A stretch of 64,000 bases of DNA from Lachnoclostridium sp. UBA1308 (lineage in GTDB: Bacteria > Bacillota > Clostridia > Lachnospirales > Lachnospiraceae), in NCBI GenBank assembly GCA_002307215.1, contig DBTU01000012.1:67274-131273 (forward strand), given 5' to 3'. The notes below the pieces were generated by a model that did not search any database, had not been told where the DNA came from, and was given only the letters and a program-made list of their open reading frames with translations. The number at the start of each line of letters is the position of its first letter. Position 1 is the first letter of the stretch. The position numbers were made by a program, and so were the translations under genes. Shown here piece after piece: positions 17,713 through 26,332 of this stretch.

Positions 17713-18708
17713 TATGTTAAACTGGAATACTTGGTCAAAGGAACGTAGTGTCTTAAAATTACCTTTGGCCGTCAGTTCTCCTGACATAAATGCACCCTGA
17801 AATGTGATTCGGCCTAAAACGAGCTTATTAAACATGACATTCGTTGTTTTTGCAATAACGTCTGCATCAGGTTTTTCACCATAGTAACATTTAAGGCGTT
17901 TATTATTAATCTCCACGACCAGTGTCTTATTGACATCGGCCAATTGAATCTCATAAGAAGCTACAAAATCATCAAGCGGATGAAAATTATCCTTAATGTT
18001 TTTGACAAAATCCTGCCCTCCATCACCCTCACTATTATTATCAAGCATTTCATTAAATAGCAGAGTCAGCTCCTCAATATCCTCCTTCTGCTTCTTCACA
18101 TAGGTATCATCGGATACATACATGGACAGCTGCTCGCTCTCTTGAGGAGTCATAACCATGGTGTTGTTTTGTAAGACATTTTGCTTGATTGCGTTGATAC
18201 TGGTTGGTAATATCTTCGTCTTTTGATGTATGGTTCTGTAATACGCTTCCACTTTCTTTTCAATAATTCCGGCATAATCGCTATTGGTCTCAAAATCCAC
18301 ATGGTCCTCTACATAGGTGCTGATTCCGTTACAAGGGATTCCTCCGAGCAGCTCCCATGCCTTAATCAAAGTCAGCTCCGCATCCCTCTCGCCATAGGTA
18401 CCTGCAATAACAATCGGAAACATGTAAAGCTTACTCAGCTTGTCCTTATCCGCATACAGCCAACAGGCATCCAAAAATTGCTGCATCAGACCCCCGATGC
18501 CCATCCACTCCACGGTCGTTGCCAGGATTACGCCATCTGCCTCCTTTAACGTCTTTGGAAGCATGGAGATTGCGTTCTTCTCCTCATAGAGATTGTACCT
18601 GGTTACCTGCACACGGAGTTCTTCCAATACCGCCGTAATCTTACTCATTACATAAAGCGTCGGATCTTCGATTAAGCCCCTGCCACCGTAATAGATATTA
18701 ATCTTCAT
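17707..18708 (-). CDS. Flavodoxin-like NAD(P)H oxidoreductase fused to SCP2 sterol-carrier-like domain
   Basis: A 333-residue two-domain protein. Residues 1-175 form a flavodoxin-like/NADPH-dependent FMN reductase fold (GVILATTVEWMGIGGLMQQF loop). Residues 220-333 resemble an SCP2-type lipid-binding domain (ADVIAKTTNVMFNKLVLGR, then GELTAKGNFKTL). The pairing suggests electron transfer to a hydrophobic substrate, but this is inference. It is last in the glpK-rhomboid operon, 18 bp after the rhomboid gene. Confidence 0.8.
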   Translation of the reverse strand: MKINIYYGGRGLIEDPTLYVMSKITAVLEELRVQVTRYNLYEEKNAISMLPKTLKEADGVILATTVEWMGIGGLMQQFLDACWLYADKDKLSKLYMFPIVIAGTYGERDAELTLIKAWELLGGIPCNGISTYVEDHVDFETNSDYAGIIEKKVEAYYRTIHQKTKILPTSINAIKQNVLQNNTMVMTPQESEQLSMYVSDDTYVKKQKEDIEELTLLFNEMLDNNSEGDGGQDFVKNIKDNFHPLDDFVASYEIQLADVNKTLVVEINNKRLKCYYGEKPDADVIAKTTNVMFNKLVLGRITFQGAFMSGELTAKGNFKTLRSFDQVFQFNIL

Positions 18709-18726
18709 TCAACAACCTCTCCTCTT

Positions 18727-19797
18727 TCATGTTTCGTTCCTGTCATGCACTTTAAGCTTCTTTCTATGTCTTCTATATAGAATAAGTGCCAGTACAATTC
18801 CCGACAGAAAACCTCCGAAATGATCCGCTTGATCAACCTGCGCATTTATAATGCCACTGTATAGGCTCAATACAATAAAAATAATAATCTGTCTTGTGCT
18901 GATTTGCTCCAGTCGTCCCCTGTTAGCGATTACAATATAAAGTAATGCACCTACCAGTCCAAAGATTGCGCCTGAGGCACCGATTGCCATAACGGAATCT
19001 CCGAATACAAATACTCCGTTTTCTTTCCACATATTATAACAAATAGAGGTTAACCCTGCAAGAATACCCGCGCCAAAATAGATAAAAAGATATTTTAGCT
19101 TACCCACAGCGCGTTCTACGTTTGCTCCGATAAACAGCATAACGAACATATTATTCAGTAGGTGGCTCCAGTTCGCATGCATGAACATTGAAGTAATCAG
19201 GCGGTAATACTGATTTTTATTAATTACATAATACCAAGAGAGCGACCCCTTAAGAAAAGCCCGTTCCTCTCCTCCAAACATCATTGTAAATTGAACCGCC
19301 AAAAATGCTATTATATTTATTAGTATGACACCTGTATTGATTAATGTAAACGGCGATGCTGCAACCGGCTGATTGCTACGTACCGTCTGTGCTGCTTCTT
19401 TTTCAAAAAACTGCTCCAACATAGTCCTAACAGCAGTAAAATCACCGGATTGTGTCTCATAGACCATCAGTCTTCCGGTACTTATATCTATTATGAAGTG
19501 GCTGTCCCGAACGACATTGACAAATAAATGCTTCGCCCTGTCAGGAACTCTTGTGATCACAATACTTAAAAGCTTAAGGCGCTGAGAGTAAGTCTTTTGA
19601 AAACTATCCTTCACCTGCTCCAGGATATTCTCATACTGCTGAGGCATAAACTCATCCCCATTTATCGCATCTATCATAGACACGATATTCAGCTCATACT
19701 CCCCGACCTGATAGTACAGCTGTATATCTTGAGTATTCGAATTCATCCTCTGATAGCCCATAGTAATAAAGCTGTTATTCAGTCTTTCATCCATCAT
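18727..19797 (-). CDS. Rhomboid-family intramembrane serine protease
   Basis: A 356-residue protein with an N-terminal cytosolic domain of about 145 residues and a six-helix rhomboid core. Catalytic Ser275 lies in GASGAIFG and His326 in QADHFGGF; the helix-2 motif MFMHANWSHLLNNM (His/Asn) is also present. Rhomboids cleave membrane segments of other proteins. The gene lies 20 bp downstream of glpK. A ribosome site AAGG precedes the first ATG, and a second ATG follows immediately. Confidence 0.92.
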   Translation of the reverse strand: MMDERLNNSFITMGYQRMNSNTQDIQLYYQVGEYELNIVSMIDAINGDEFMPQQYENILEQVKDSFQKTYSQRLKLLSIVITRVPDRAKHLFVNVVRDSHFIIDISTGRLMVYETQSGDFTAVRTMLEQFFEKEAAQTVRSNQPVAASPFTLINTGVILINIIAFLAVQFTMMFGGEERAFLKGSLSWYYVINKNQYYRLITSMFMHANWSHLLNNMFVMLFIGANVERAVGKLKYLFIYFGAGILAGLTSICYNMWKENGVFVFGDSVMAIGASGAIFGLVGALLYIVIANRGRLEQISTRQIIIFIVLSLYSGIINAQVDQADHFGGFLSGIVLALILYRRHRKKLKVHDRNET

Positions 19798-19817
19798 TTT
19801 CTTTTACCTTCTATCGT

Positions 19818-21308
19818 TTAGTCCTCCCATGCGAAAGAACGGGTTATGGCCTTCTTCCATCCTGCAATTAAGACTGCCCGTCTATTCGCCGTCATCTGCG
19901 GAGAGAAGTTCTCGGCTAGCGCCCAGTTTGCTTTAATCTCATCCTTATCTCTCCAGAAGCCGACCGCGAGTCCGGCAAGATATGCCGCTCCAAGCGCCGT
20001 TGTCTCAATGCATTCCGGTTTAAGAACGATGGTATCCAAAATATCTGCCTGAAACTGCATCAGAAAACGATTCGCGCTTGCTCCTCCGTCAACCTTAAGT
20101 GAGGTTAAGATACAGCCCGAATCACCCTCCATTGCACGAAGAACATCGTTTGTCTGATAGGCAATCGCCTCTAGGGTAGCACGTATAATATGATCCCTGT
20201 TACAGCCCCTTGTTACACCCAGAATCGCTCCTCTGGCATATTGATCCCAGTAGGGGGCTCCAAGTCCCGCAAATGCCGGAACCATATAGACTCCATTTGT
20301 ATCCTCTACTTGCAGTGCATATTTTTCGCTTTCTGCTGCCGTACGGATTAATTGCATTTCATCCCGAAGCCACTGGATTGCGGCTCCCGCTACAAATACG
20401 CTGCCTTCCAGAGCATACTGCGGCTCCGTTCCCGTGCACGCTGTAAGTGTAGTCAGCAGTCCATGTTTCGACCTTATAAATTCACTTCCGGTATTCATCA
20501 GCATAAAGCATCCCGTTCCGTAGGTGTTCTTTACCTCTCCCTTATCAAAGCAACATTGTCCGAACAGCGCCGCCTGTTGATCACCTGCCGCGCCTGCTAT
20601 CGGAATCTCCTCGCCAAAAAAACTGCGATCCGAATATCCATAAATATAGCTGGAGGGCTTAACCTCTGGAAGCATCTCCCTCGGGATATCAAGCTCCTCT
20701 AATATTTTCTCATCCCAGGTCAAGCTCTTAATATCAAAGAGCATGGTACGGGATGCATTAGTAACATCTGTAATAAAGGTTCTACCTTTTGTAAGATTCC
20801 AGATAATCCAGGTATCCACTGTCCCGAATAACAGTGCTCCTGCTTTCGCATCCTCATAGGCATTCGGTACATTATCAAGAATCCACTTAATCTTTGTGCC
20901 GGAAAAATAAGCATCCGGTATCAGTCCCGTTGTTTCCCTAATATAAGGCTCCAAGCCTCTTGCTTTAAGATTACTTATCATATCTGCGGTTCTGCGGCAC
21001 TGCCATACGATTGCCGGATAAACCGGTTGGCTTGTATGCTTATTCCACACAATCGTAGTCTCACGCTGATTGGTAATTCCGATAGAAGCTATCTCTGCTG
21101 CGCTAATCCCAAGCTTTGCCATTGCCTCTGTTGCAACCGAAATCTGAGAGGACCAGATTTCCATCGGATCATGTTCGACCCAGCCGGGCTTTGGGTAAGT
21201 TTGCGTAAATTCCTTCTGTGCGACGCTCTTCATTTTACCCTGTTTATCAAATATAATGCATCTCGAGCTTGTGGTACCCTGATCCAGAGCCATCACATAT
21301 TTTTTCAT
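19818..21308 (-). CDS. glpK: Glycerol kinase
   Basis: A 496-residue FGGY-family kinase phosphorylating glycerol to glycerol 3-phosphate. The N-terminal ATPase loop ALDQGTTSSRCIIFD, substrate block PGWVEHDPMEIW, and C-terminal GGASANRFLMQFQADIL are all present. The full length matches glycerol kinases. No glpF or glpD is adjacent; instead it heads a run with rhomboid and flavodoxin-SCP2 genes, so its regulation is not the usual glp type. Confidence 0.96.
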   Translation of the reverse strand: MKKYVMALDQGTTSSRCIIFDKQGKMKSVAQKEFTQTYPKPGWVEHDPMEIWSSQISVATEAMAKLGISAAEIASIGITNQRETTIVWNKHTSQPVYPAIVWQCRRTADMISNLKARGLEPYIRETTGLIPDAYFSGTKIKWILDNVPNAYEDAKAGALLFGTVDTWIIWNLTKGRTFITDVTNASRTMLFDIKSLTWDEKILEELDIPREMLPEVKPSSYIYGYSDRSFFGEEIPIAGAAGDQQAALFGQCCFDKGEVKNTYGTGCFMLMNTGSEFIRSKHGLLTTLTACTGTEPQYALEGSVFVAGAAIQWLRDEMQLIRTAAESEKYALQVEDTNGVYMVPAFAGLGAPYWDQYARGAILGVTRGCNRDHIIRATLEAIAYQTNDVLRAMEGDSGCILTSLKVDGGASANRFLMQFQADILDTIVLKPECIETTALGAAYLAGLAVGFWRDKDEIKANWALAENFSPQMTANRRAVLIAGWKKAITRSFAWED

Positions 21309-21345
21309 ACACCGGTCACCAATCCTTTGTCTGCTAATTGCGGCA

Positions 21346-21612
21346 TCATACGGCTTCCATAATCGCCGATATAATAACGAAAACCGATCCTAAAAGCAAC
21401 ACCGAATCTAAAAATAATAATAGTCCCAGAAATATCTTATCCGTAAATTTATTATCTATCTTTTGCTTCAGCCTCATTGCTGTGTTGAAAACCAGAATTC
21501 CCGATAAAAGCAATAGTAATATCCCTTTTAAAATTGCATTATCCAAAAAGTTAGCAATGACAAGAAACAAAATTAATATAACAGCATGCGTTATATCATA
21601 CCGTCTCTTCAT
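21346..21612 (-). CDS. Small three-helix membrane protein, unknown
   Basis: An 88-residue hydrophobic protein with three predicted membrane helices (about 10-30, 32-46 and 62-86), upstream of glpK by 37 bp on the same strand. A GGGGGA ribosome site precedes ATG. No family is recognised. It may be cotranscribed with glpK. Confidence 0.7.
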   Translation of the reverse strand: MKRRYDITHAVILILFLVIANFLDNAILKGILLLLLSGILVFNTAMRLKQKIDNKFTDKIFLGLLLFLDSVLLLGSVFVIISAIMEAV

Positions 21613-21787
21613 TATATATTTCCCCCAATCACAAAGAAAAAGTCGATTTTTCTTCTATTTTATTGTACCACTATAGTTCCAGTATTTACAAGATGCAGAT
21701 GGATTTTTTCCGTATCAATGGAGTTATGGTTTATAATTCCAACCTATTATATAATAAAAACTCTGCTTCATTTGTCGAAACAAAAAC

Positions 21788-21820
21788 AGCCCTCCGAAAT
21801 ATTTATGACCGGGGGCTTTG
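21788..21820 (-). terminator. Intrinsic terminator of the LysM-GH18 gene
   Basis: On the minus strand AGCCCCCGG pairs with GGAGGGCT and is followed by TGTTTTTGTTT, 13 bp after the LysM-GH18 stop. The 217 bp on to the small membrane gene hold a second AGAAAAA/TTTTTCT dyad near 21630-21652. Confidence 0.65.
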
Positions 21821-21829
21821 AATCGGGAA

Positions 21830-23131
21830 TTATAATTGATCCGAAAGGATTTTTATAATGTTATATTGAGAATTGATAACCAACCACATCTGTGTATAAA
21901 AGATCATAACATTCCATATATCCTTACCACTAAGAGCATACTCAGTAATTAGTTCAAGTATAGAATTAATACTTCTTGCATCGATAAACCACACGATATG
22001 TTCAATTTCCGTATCTATAAGAAATTCTTTATATTGGAAAAACGGAGTCTGTGATACCTCATCAAATTGTATGTTACTACTATTTTCACGCGCCAAATTA
22101 ATGGCATCACGCAAAGAAAGAGCATGGGCAACAGTCCTTCCGGCCAAATAAGGAAGAGACCAATCATACCCAACAACAGGTGTTCCAATCCTAACCTTAT
22201 TTGGTGATATTAATTTTACCTCGTAGTCAATAAATTGCCTTAAATCAGCAGTATAACTAACCGGACCGGGCGGATTCATATTTTTACCCCATACAAATTG
22301 TGTAAAGGATATCCTATCCGATACCTGACTAATCGTCGTGTAGTCAATTTCTTCAAAAGTAGTCCCATTCTTTGTTTTATTTTCTTTCGGGTTAATTGTT
22401 ACAAAGAACAAATATCCTTCGCTCCTTATTCTATCTGCGGCATATGTTATAAAATTACTAAAAAACTCTATATTAGCCGAACTAATATAGTTAAATGCTA
22501 TATTTGCACCATACAATCCCTTTTCCTTTATGGTACTAAGAATGTTATTGACAAGGTTATCTTGATATTGTTCGCTCATTAATATATTAAAGGCAACCTC
22601 TATATTTGGCTCTCCTTGCGGTGATAATGTTGTAATCATCATGAGAGGTACTGTCCCATAATTTATCGCTGTTTGAATAACCTCTTTGTCATCATAATAA
22701 GAAAAGAGATCCCCTTCTTCTATTACTCTGTAATTATAGATGGAAAGATAAGTAAGAAAAGGTAACGTCTTTATTAGTGTGCTAATTGATATGAACGGAT
22801 AACAAAATGCATTTGTTGTAATATTCTCATTGGTTTTATAACTGATAATCAAGGTCTCTCCCTGGTGTATAAAATCTCTATCAGAAAGAAAGGGGTTATT
22901 CCTTAGCAACTGCATAATAGTTATTCCATTTGCTTTTGCAATTCCTTCTATCGTATCCCCGTCTTTCACCGTATATACCTTATCCGGATATGTTATTACA
23001 ATTGTTTCCCCCGGAACCAACTCATATGGATTCGTCAATTCGTTATACTGAATAATACTTGCTACGCTGACTCCATACCGAAGGGCAATTAATTCTATAC
23101 TATCATTTGGTTGAACAACATAAATATCCAT
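21830..23131 (-). CDS. LysM-GH18 protein (SleL/YaaH-like) lacking the catalytic motif
   Basis: A 433-residue protein with two LysM repeats (about residues 2-47 and 51-97) and a GH18 barrel (105-433). This is the layout of spore cortex fragment N-acetylglucosaminidases such as SleL/YaaH. It has no signal peptide, as expected for a spore coat-delivered protein. The C-terminal strand IVWFIDARSI is kept. The catalytic strand that should read NxDFE instead reads GANIAFNYI (208-216): the Asp is Ala212 and the Glu is Asn214. It may therefore bind peptidoglycan without hydrolysis. Monocistronic, with its own terminator. Confidence 0.85.
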   Translation of the reverse strand: MDIYVVQPNDSIELIALRYGVSVASIIQYNELTNPYELVPGETIVITYPDKVYTVKDGDTIEGIAKANGITIMQLLRNNPFLSDRDFIHQGETLIISYKTNENITTNAFCYPFISISTLIKTLPFLTYLSIYNYRVIEEGDLFSYYDDKEVIQTAINYGTVPLMMITTLSPQGEPNIEVAFNILMSEQYQDNLVNNILSTIKEKGLYGANIAFNYISSANIEFFSNFITYAADRIRSEGYLFFVTINPKENKTKNGTTFEEIDYTTISQVSDRISFTQFVWGKNMNPPGPVSYTADLRQFIDYEVKLISPNKVRIGTPVVGYDWSLPYLAGRTVAHALSLRDAINLARENSSNIQFDEVSQTPFFQYKEFLIDTEIEHIVWFIDARSINSILELITEYALSGKDIWNVMIFYTQMWLVINSQYNIIKILSDQL

Positions 23132-23282
23132 TTGATTTATAACCTTGGAAAGTAATTATTACATCATATGAAAGTATATATAATAAATGTATGGAGTTAT
23201 AGGGATATTCAAGATTTGAGGAGTATTCAAGATTTGAGGGATATTCGTAACTTTATTCAACACAAGTCAACAATTACATATA

Positions 23283-23845
23283 TTATTTGGGATCACCTGT
23301 CAAATAATAGTTATACCACGCTTCGGTTGTTTCATGAAAACAGATTAATAATTCTCGATAATTTGTTTTGCCCATAATAATCCGTCGGCAGAGCTTGCGG
23401 TTCTTATATTACCCTCCGTCACAGCAAGTTCGTTTTTATAAAAAATTCCCTGTATAATTTCTAGAAAAGCCACAAAGATACTCAAGCGAGTTGCTTGTAT
23501 GTAAATGATTATTTAAGACATCTAATTCACCCAAGGCTAAAGTTGCACCACATATCGCACTTACTAAAATCCCTCTTTCAATGTATGACCCCCTCTTTAA
23601 AAGTAGGCTTTTGTGCATCGTCATTCCATGTATCAGCACCAAGTAGTAGCAGCGCTGCTTCATTATCATCTATTTCTTCAAGTGCGCAGTCTGGGATTAA
23701 GGTTAACCCCCCCTAATGTCTCAATGCATACTTTTGTTTCTTCAACAATTTTAACTTCGTATTTAGGTCCTTTAAGCATATTCTGCATAATAATTGCTTG
23801 TTATATACAGCCGATTTCCCAGTCTGCCAAAATAATTGTTGACAT
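23283..23845 (-). pseudogene. Decayed DJ-1/PfpI-family gene
   Basis: Translating the minus strand gives scattered pieces of a DJ-1/PfpI cysteine-hydrolase-like protein in three frames. They run in order: TIILADWEIGCI then a stop, GPKYEVKIVEET, LIPDCALEEIDDNEA with ALLLLGADTWNDD, GILVSAICGATLALGELD with HTSNSLEYL, ELAVTEGNIRTASSADGL, and ETTEAWYNYYLTGDPK ending at 23283. At least one nonsense codon and about four frameshifts separate them, several in G or T runs. The presumed nucleophile Cys (AICGAT) remains. This explains most of the apparently empty stretch 23132-23931. Confidence 0.8.
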
Positions 23846-23894
23846 TTATTTCATATAATTGTAAACTAATATCTACACAGGTGTAGATATTAGT
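23839..23894 (+). promoter_or_regulatory. Promoter with overlapping 30-bp palindromic operator
   Basis: TTGACA (23839-23844), a 17-bp spacer and TAAACT (23862-23867) form a sigma-A promoter for the toxin-like cassette. A perfect palindrome with 14-bp arms, ACTAATATCTACAC (23865-23878) and its complement (23881-23894), covers the -10 and the expected start site. That placement suits a repressor site rather than an RNA hairpin. The regulator is unknown. Confidence 0.7.
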
Positions 23895-23931
23895 AATTAG
23901 TATTAATTCCAAACTATGACAGGAGGTAATT

Positions 23932-24756
23932 ATGAAAATCAAAAAGATTATTAGTACATTTCTTGTAGTATGCTTATTGTTTAATGGTATATCTCTATCT
24001 AATATAACTGCTAAAGCTGCTGTTAATGAAGCTGATAATGTAGTCTATGTGGATGGTTTAGGGTTTACATCAACATTGGATGATGCTGGAAACTTAACCG
24101 TCCGATCATTATCTTCGGGAGCCAATAATGCTTTTATAACAATTAACAAAGATGGCAACGCGATAGCCCGTGTGATCAATGATTCAAAAGTAGAGAATTA
24201 TACATTAAATATTGATGAAATGAATAGCAAGAAACTTGATATTGATGTATATCAAAACAATAGAAAGGTCAAAGAATACAGCAACTTAAATGAAATTCAA
24301 TATGATAAATATGTTGAGCAGGAAGCTATGGGCAATTATTTCGTTTACTCGTTATCTTTATTAATTGAAGTGCTAGTATATTTAGCGATTATGGTAATAA
24401 TTTATAGTGTTACATATTATGCTATATGTGAAGTAATTGATATGGTTAGAACCATTGCCTTAGAAGAAAAAAGCAATAATTATTACTATTACAGAGCAAC
24501 TCGTGTCGGAGCAAATGTTAATATTGATGCATATAATCCCATTACACTAACACAAGCTACTTCTAGACTTGCGACTGGTGCTGATGTATATACCTTTTTT
24601 AGCGGAGGAGCCGCCCTTGCATGTTCAGAAGGCGGAGGCTTAGTTGGACCAGAAATAGACCAAGATAGAAGATCTGGATGGATTTATTTTTACCATTTTC
24701 ATATAAACAGATCTAATCCTTCACATGCTTTTTTTGGTTATCCCTATACATTATAG
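23932..24756 (+). CDS. Secreted or membrane-inserted toxin-like protein, first gene of cassette
   Basis: A 274-residue protein of no certain family. It has a signal peptide (about 1-29, ending TAKA), a beta-rich charged region (30-130), one strong hydrophobic segment (136-165), and a C-terminal domain of about 110 residues. That domain ends in an aromatic and His-rich tail (YFYHFHINRSNPSHAFFGYP). The layout resembles putative secreted toxins such as the SAR2788-like group, but this is weak. AGGAGG precedes the ATG. Downstream on the same strand lie a subtilase-like gene and an unknown gene. Composition is more AT-rich than the housekeeping genes around it. Confidence 0.7.
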   Translation: MKIKKIISTFLVVCLLFNGISLSNITAKAAVNEADNVVYVDGLGFTSTLDDAGNLTVRSLSSGANNAFITINKDGNAIARVINDSKVENYTLNIDEMNSKKLDIDVYQNNRKVKEYSNLNEIQYDKYVEQEAMGNYFVYSLSLLIEVLVYLAIMVIIYSVTYYAICEVIDMVRTIALEEKSNNYYYYRATRVGANVNIDAYNPITLTQATSRLATGADVYTFFSGGAALACSEGGGLVGPEIDQDRRSGWIYFYHFHINRSNPSHAFFGYPYTL

Positions 24757-24778
24757 TTTTACATAATAATTATCAATT

Positions 24779-24817
24779 GTAAGGTATTATTTTTAGAATT
24801 TTAAAATAATACCTTAC
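24779..24817 (+). other. Perfect 15-bp hairpin between the cassette's first two genes
   Basis: GTAAGGTATTATTTT (24779-24793) pairs perfectly with 24803-24817 across a 9-nt loop. It starts 22 bp after the first gene's stop. There is no clean T-run after the stem, so it may be a leaky terminator, an mRNA stabiliser or a processing site. Confidence 0.65.
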
Positions 24818-24855
24818 AAAATAATATTTTATTAATATTCAAAGGAGAGAAAGTC

Positions 24856-25485
24856 TTGAAATACAAATTAATTAAGTTATTTACTATTTTGACATTTATT
24901 ATATTGATATTTACTGTAATTATATGGTCAAATTTTACCATTATTACAAAGAGCGGAACCTATAAAGATAAGGTTGGAATCATTGACAAGACATTATCAA
25001 CTGAATATAATGCTATCACATACTCAAATAATACATCTTTTAAAAGTAAAAAAGTAACTCACGGTGATAAACTGGTTTCATTTGTACGCGATTATCAAGA
25101 TAAAGCTCGTCTGTATTATTTTGATGCTTCAAATGAATTTGGAGAAATTGATACGAATACCATAATCGAAGGGTTAGTATGGATGATTTACAATGGTGTT
25201 AAAAGAGTTAATATAAGTTATAGTAATAGTATTAAGCATACTGAATTGGAATCTTGGATAGCTGAACATGAAGAAATAACTGTTTATGCAAGCTATAATA
25301 ATTTGCTAAATAGCTTTGATTATCCCGCAATGTATGTGGGAGTCTTTGCGTCAGGATCTAACCCAAAAATCCTATATAAAAAAACTGATATCAAGTATAA
25401 AAGCAACAAAATTATTCTGTTAACAAACACCATAAAATACTACCATGGTAATTCTTTTTTATCAGTAATGTCAATGTTAAAATAG
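24856..25485 (+). CDS. Minimal membrane-anchored subtilase-like (S8) peptidase
   Basis: A 209-residue protein with an N-terminal membrane helix (6-29) and a shortened subtilisin-like domain. I read the catalytic set as Asp44 (VGIIDKTLS), His69 (THGDKLVSFV), the oxyanion Asn148 (VYASYNNLL) and Ser200 (HGNSFLSV). The strand VKRVNISYS and the loop YPAMYVGVFA match subtilase core positions. The chain ends nine residues after the Ser, so the usual C-terminal helices and any propeptide are missing. The start is TTG with AAAGGAG upstream. Its place after a secreted toxin-like protein suggests a dedicated processing or immunity protease; this is inferred. Confidence 0.65.
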   Translation: MKYKLIKLFTILTFIILIFTVIIWSNFTIITKSGTYKDKVGIIDKTLSTEYNAITYSNNTSFKSKKVTHGDKLVSFVRDYQDKARLYYFDASNEFGEIDTNTIIEGLVWMIYNGVKRVNISYSNSIKHTELESWIAEHEEITVYASYNNLLNSFDYPAMYVGVFASGSNPKILYKKTDIKYKSNKIILLTNTIKYYHGNSFLSVMSMLK

Positions 25486-25531
25486 TAGTTCCTATTATTA
25501 TGTCAAAACATTAACATAATCAGGAGGATTT

Positions 25532-26257
25532 ATGATGTCTCACACCCTTTTTATAGAATCCAATATTATGGAAAATAAAAACTATGTCAAAAAGATAATC
25601 GCGTTTTGTTGTTCTATCTGTACTCAAATTACATTCGAAACATGCTTGGGTAATTACAATTTATCTATGGTGGAATATGAAAAAGCCTGCAGTGATTTTT
25701 TGAATTATTACGAACTTGAAGATGAAAAGAGAAGAAATGAATTTTCCTCCAATTCGGATTATAAGAGGTTCGTAGTGAATACATATCCGACTGAAAATGA
25801 AGTTACTAATTATTTTGACAGACTACATCAATATGATATGATTCAATTTACGGAACTTAAGAATAATCTAAGCCAATATCTTATGAACTCAACAAAGAAC
25901 AATATTTCATTAGCAAAAAATCATAAAGCAAATGTTTATGCAGTAAAAGAAGTGTCCTTGCCGAAGGACGCTTACCAAAGTAACATGTACTCTTTTAATT
26001 CTCATTGCACAATTGGAGGCTTATATAAAGTATATAGGTTCAATTTGATTCGTTCTGTTGTAAATTATTTGATGAAAGAGGACTATTTGTTTAAGTACTA
26101 TGAATTCGACGATACAGACAAATTAGAAAACCCCGCCTTTTACTTAAATAATAGTCTCATACTTTCTATATGCTCTCATGAACGCACATCTGCGCTTTAT
26201 TTATCTGACAATCTGTATAAAATTTTTAAAGGTTATGATATACCATACAGCATCTAA
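25532..26257 (+). CDS. Unknown cytosolic protein, third gene of cassette
   Basis: A 241-residue protein with no signal peptide or clear membrane helix and no recognised domain. It is rich in Asn, Tyr and acidic residues, with several Cys (CCSICTQ, TCLGNY, ICSHE). AGGAGG lies upstream of two adjacent ATG codons (25532 and 25535). It starts 46 bp after the subtilase-like gene and shares its AT-rich composition, so cotranscription is likely. Possible roles include immunity or a maturation partner, with no sequence proof. Confidence 0.65.
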   Translation: MMSHTLFIESNIMENKNYVKKIIAFCCSICTQITFETCLGNYNLSMVEYEKACSDFLNYYELEDEKRRNEFSSNSDYKRFVVNTYPTENEVTNYFDRLHQYDMIQFTELKNNLSQYLMNSTKNNISLAKNHKANVYAVKEVSLPKDAYQSNMYSFNSHCTIGGLYKVYRFNLIRSVVNYLMKEDYLFKYYEFDDTDKLENPAFYLNNSLILSICSHERTSALYLSDNLYKIFKGYDIPYSI

Positions 26258-26332
26258 TATAATGCAACTATATGATTTCTATTTATTCTGAATCCATCAT
26301 TAAATAATATTCTATTCGGCATGTAGAAATAA

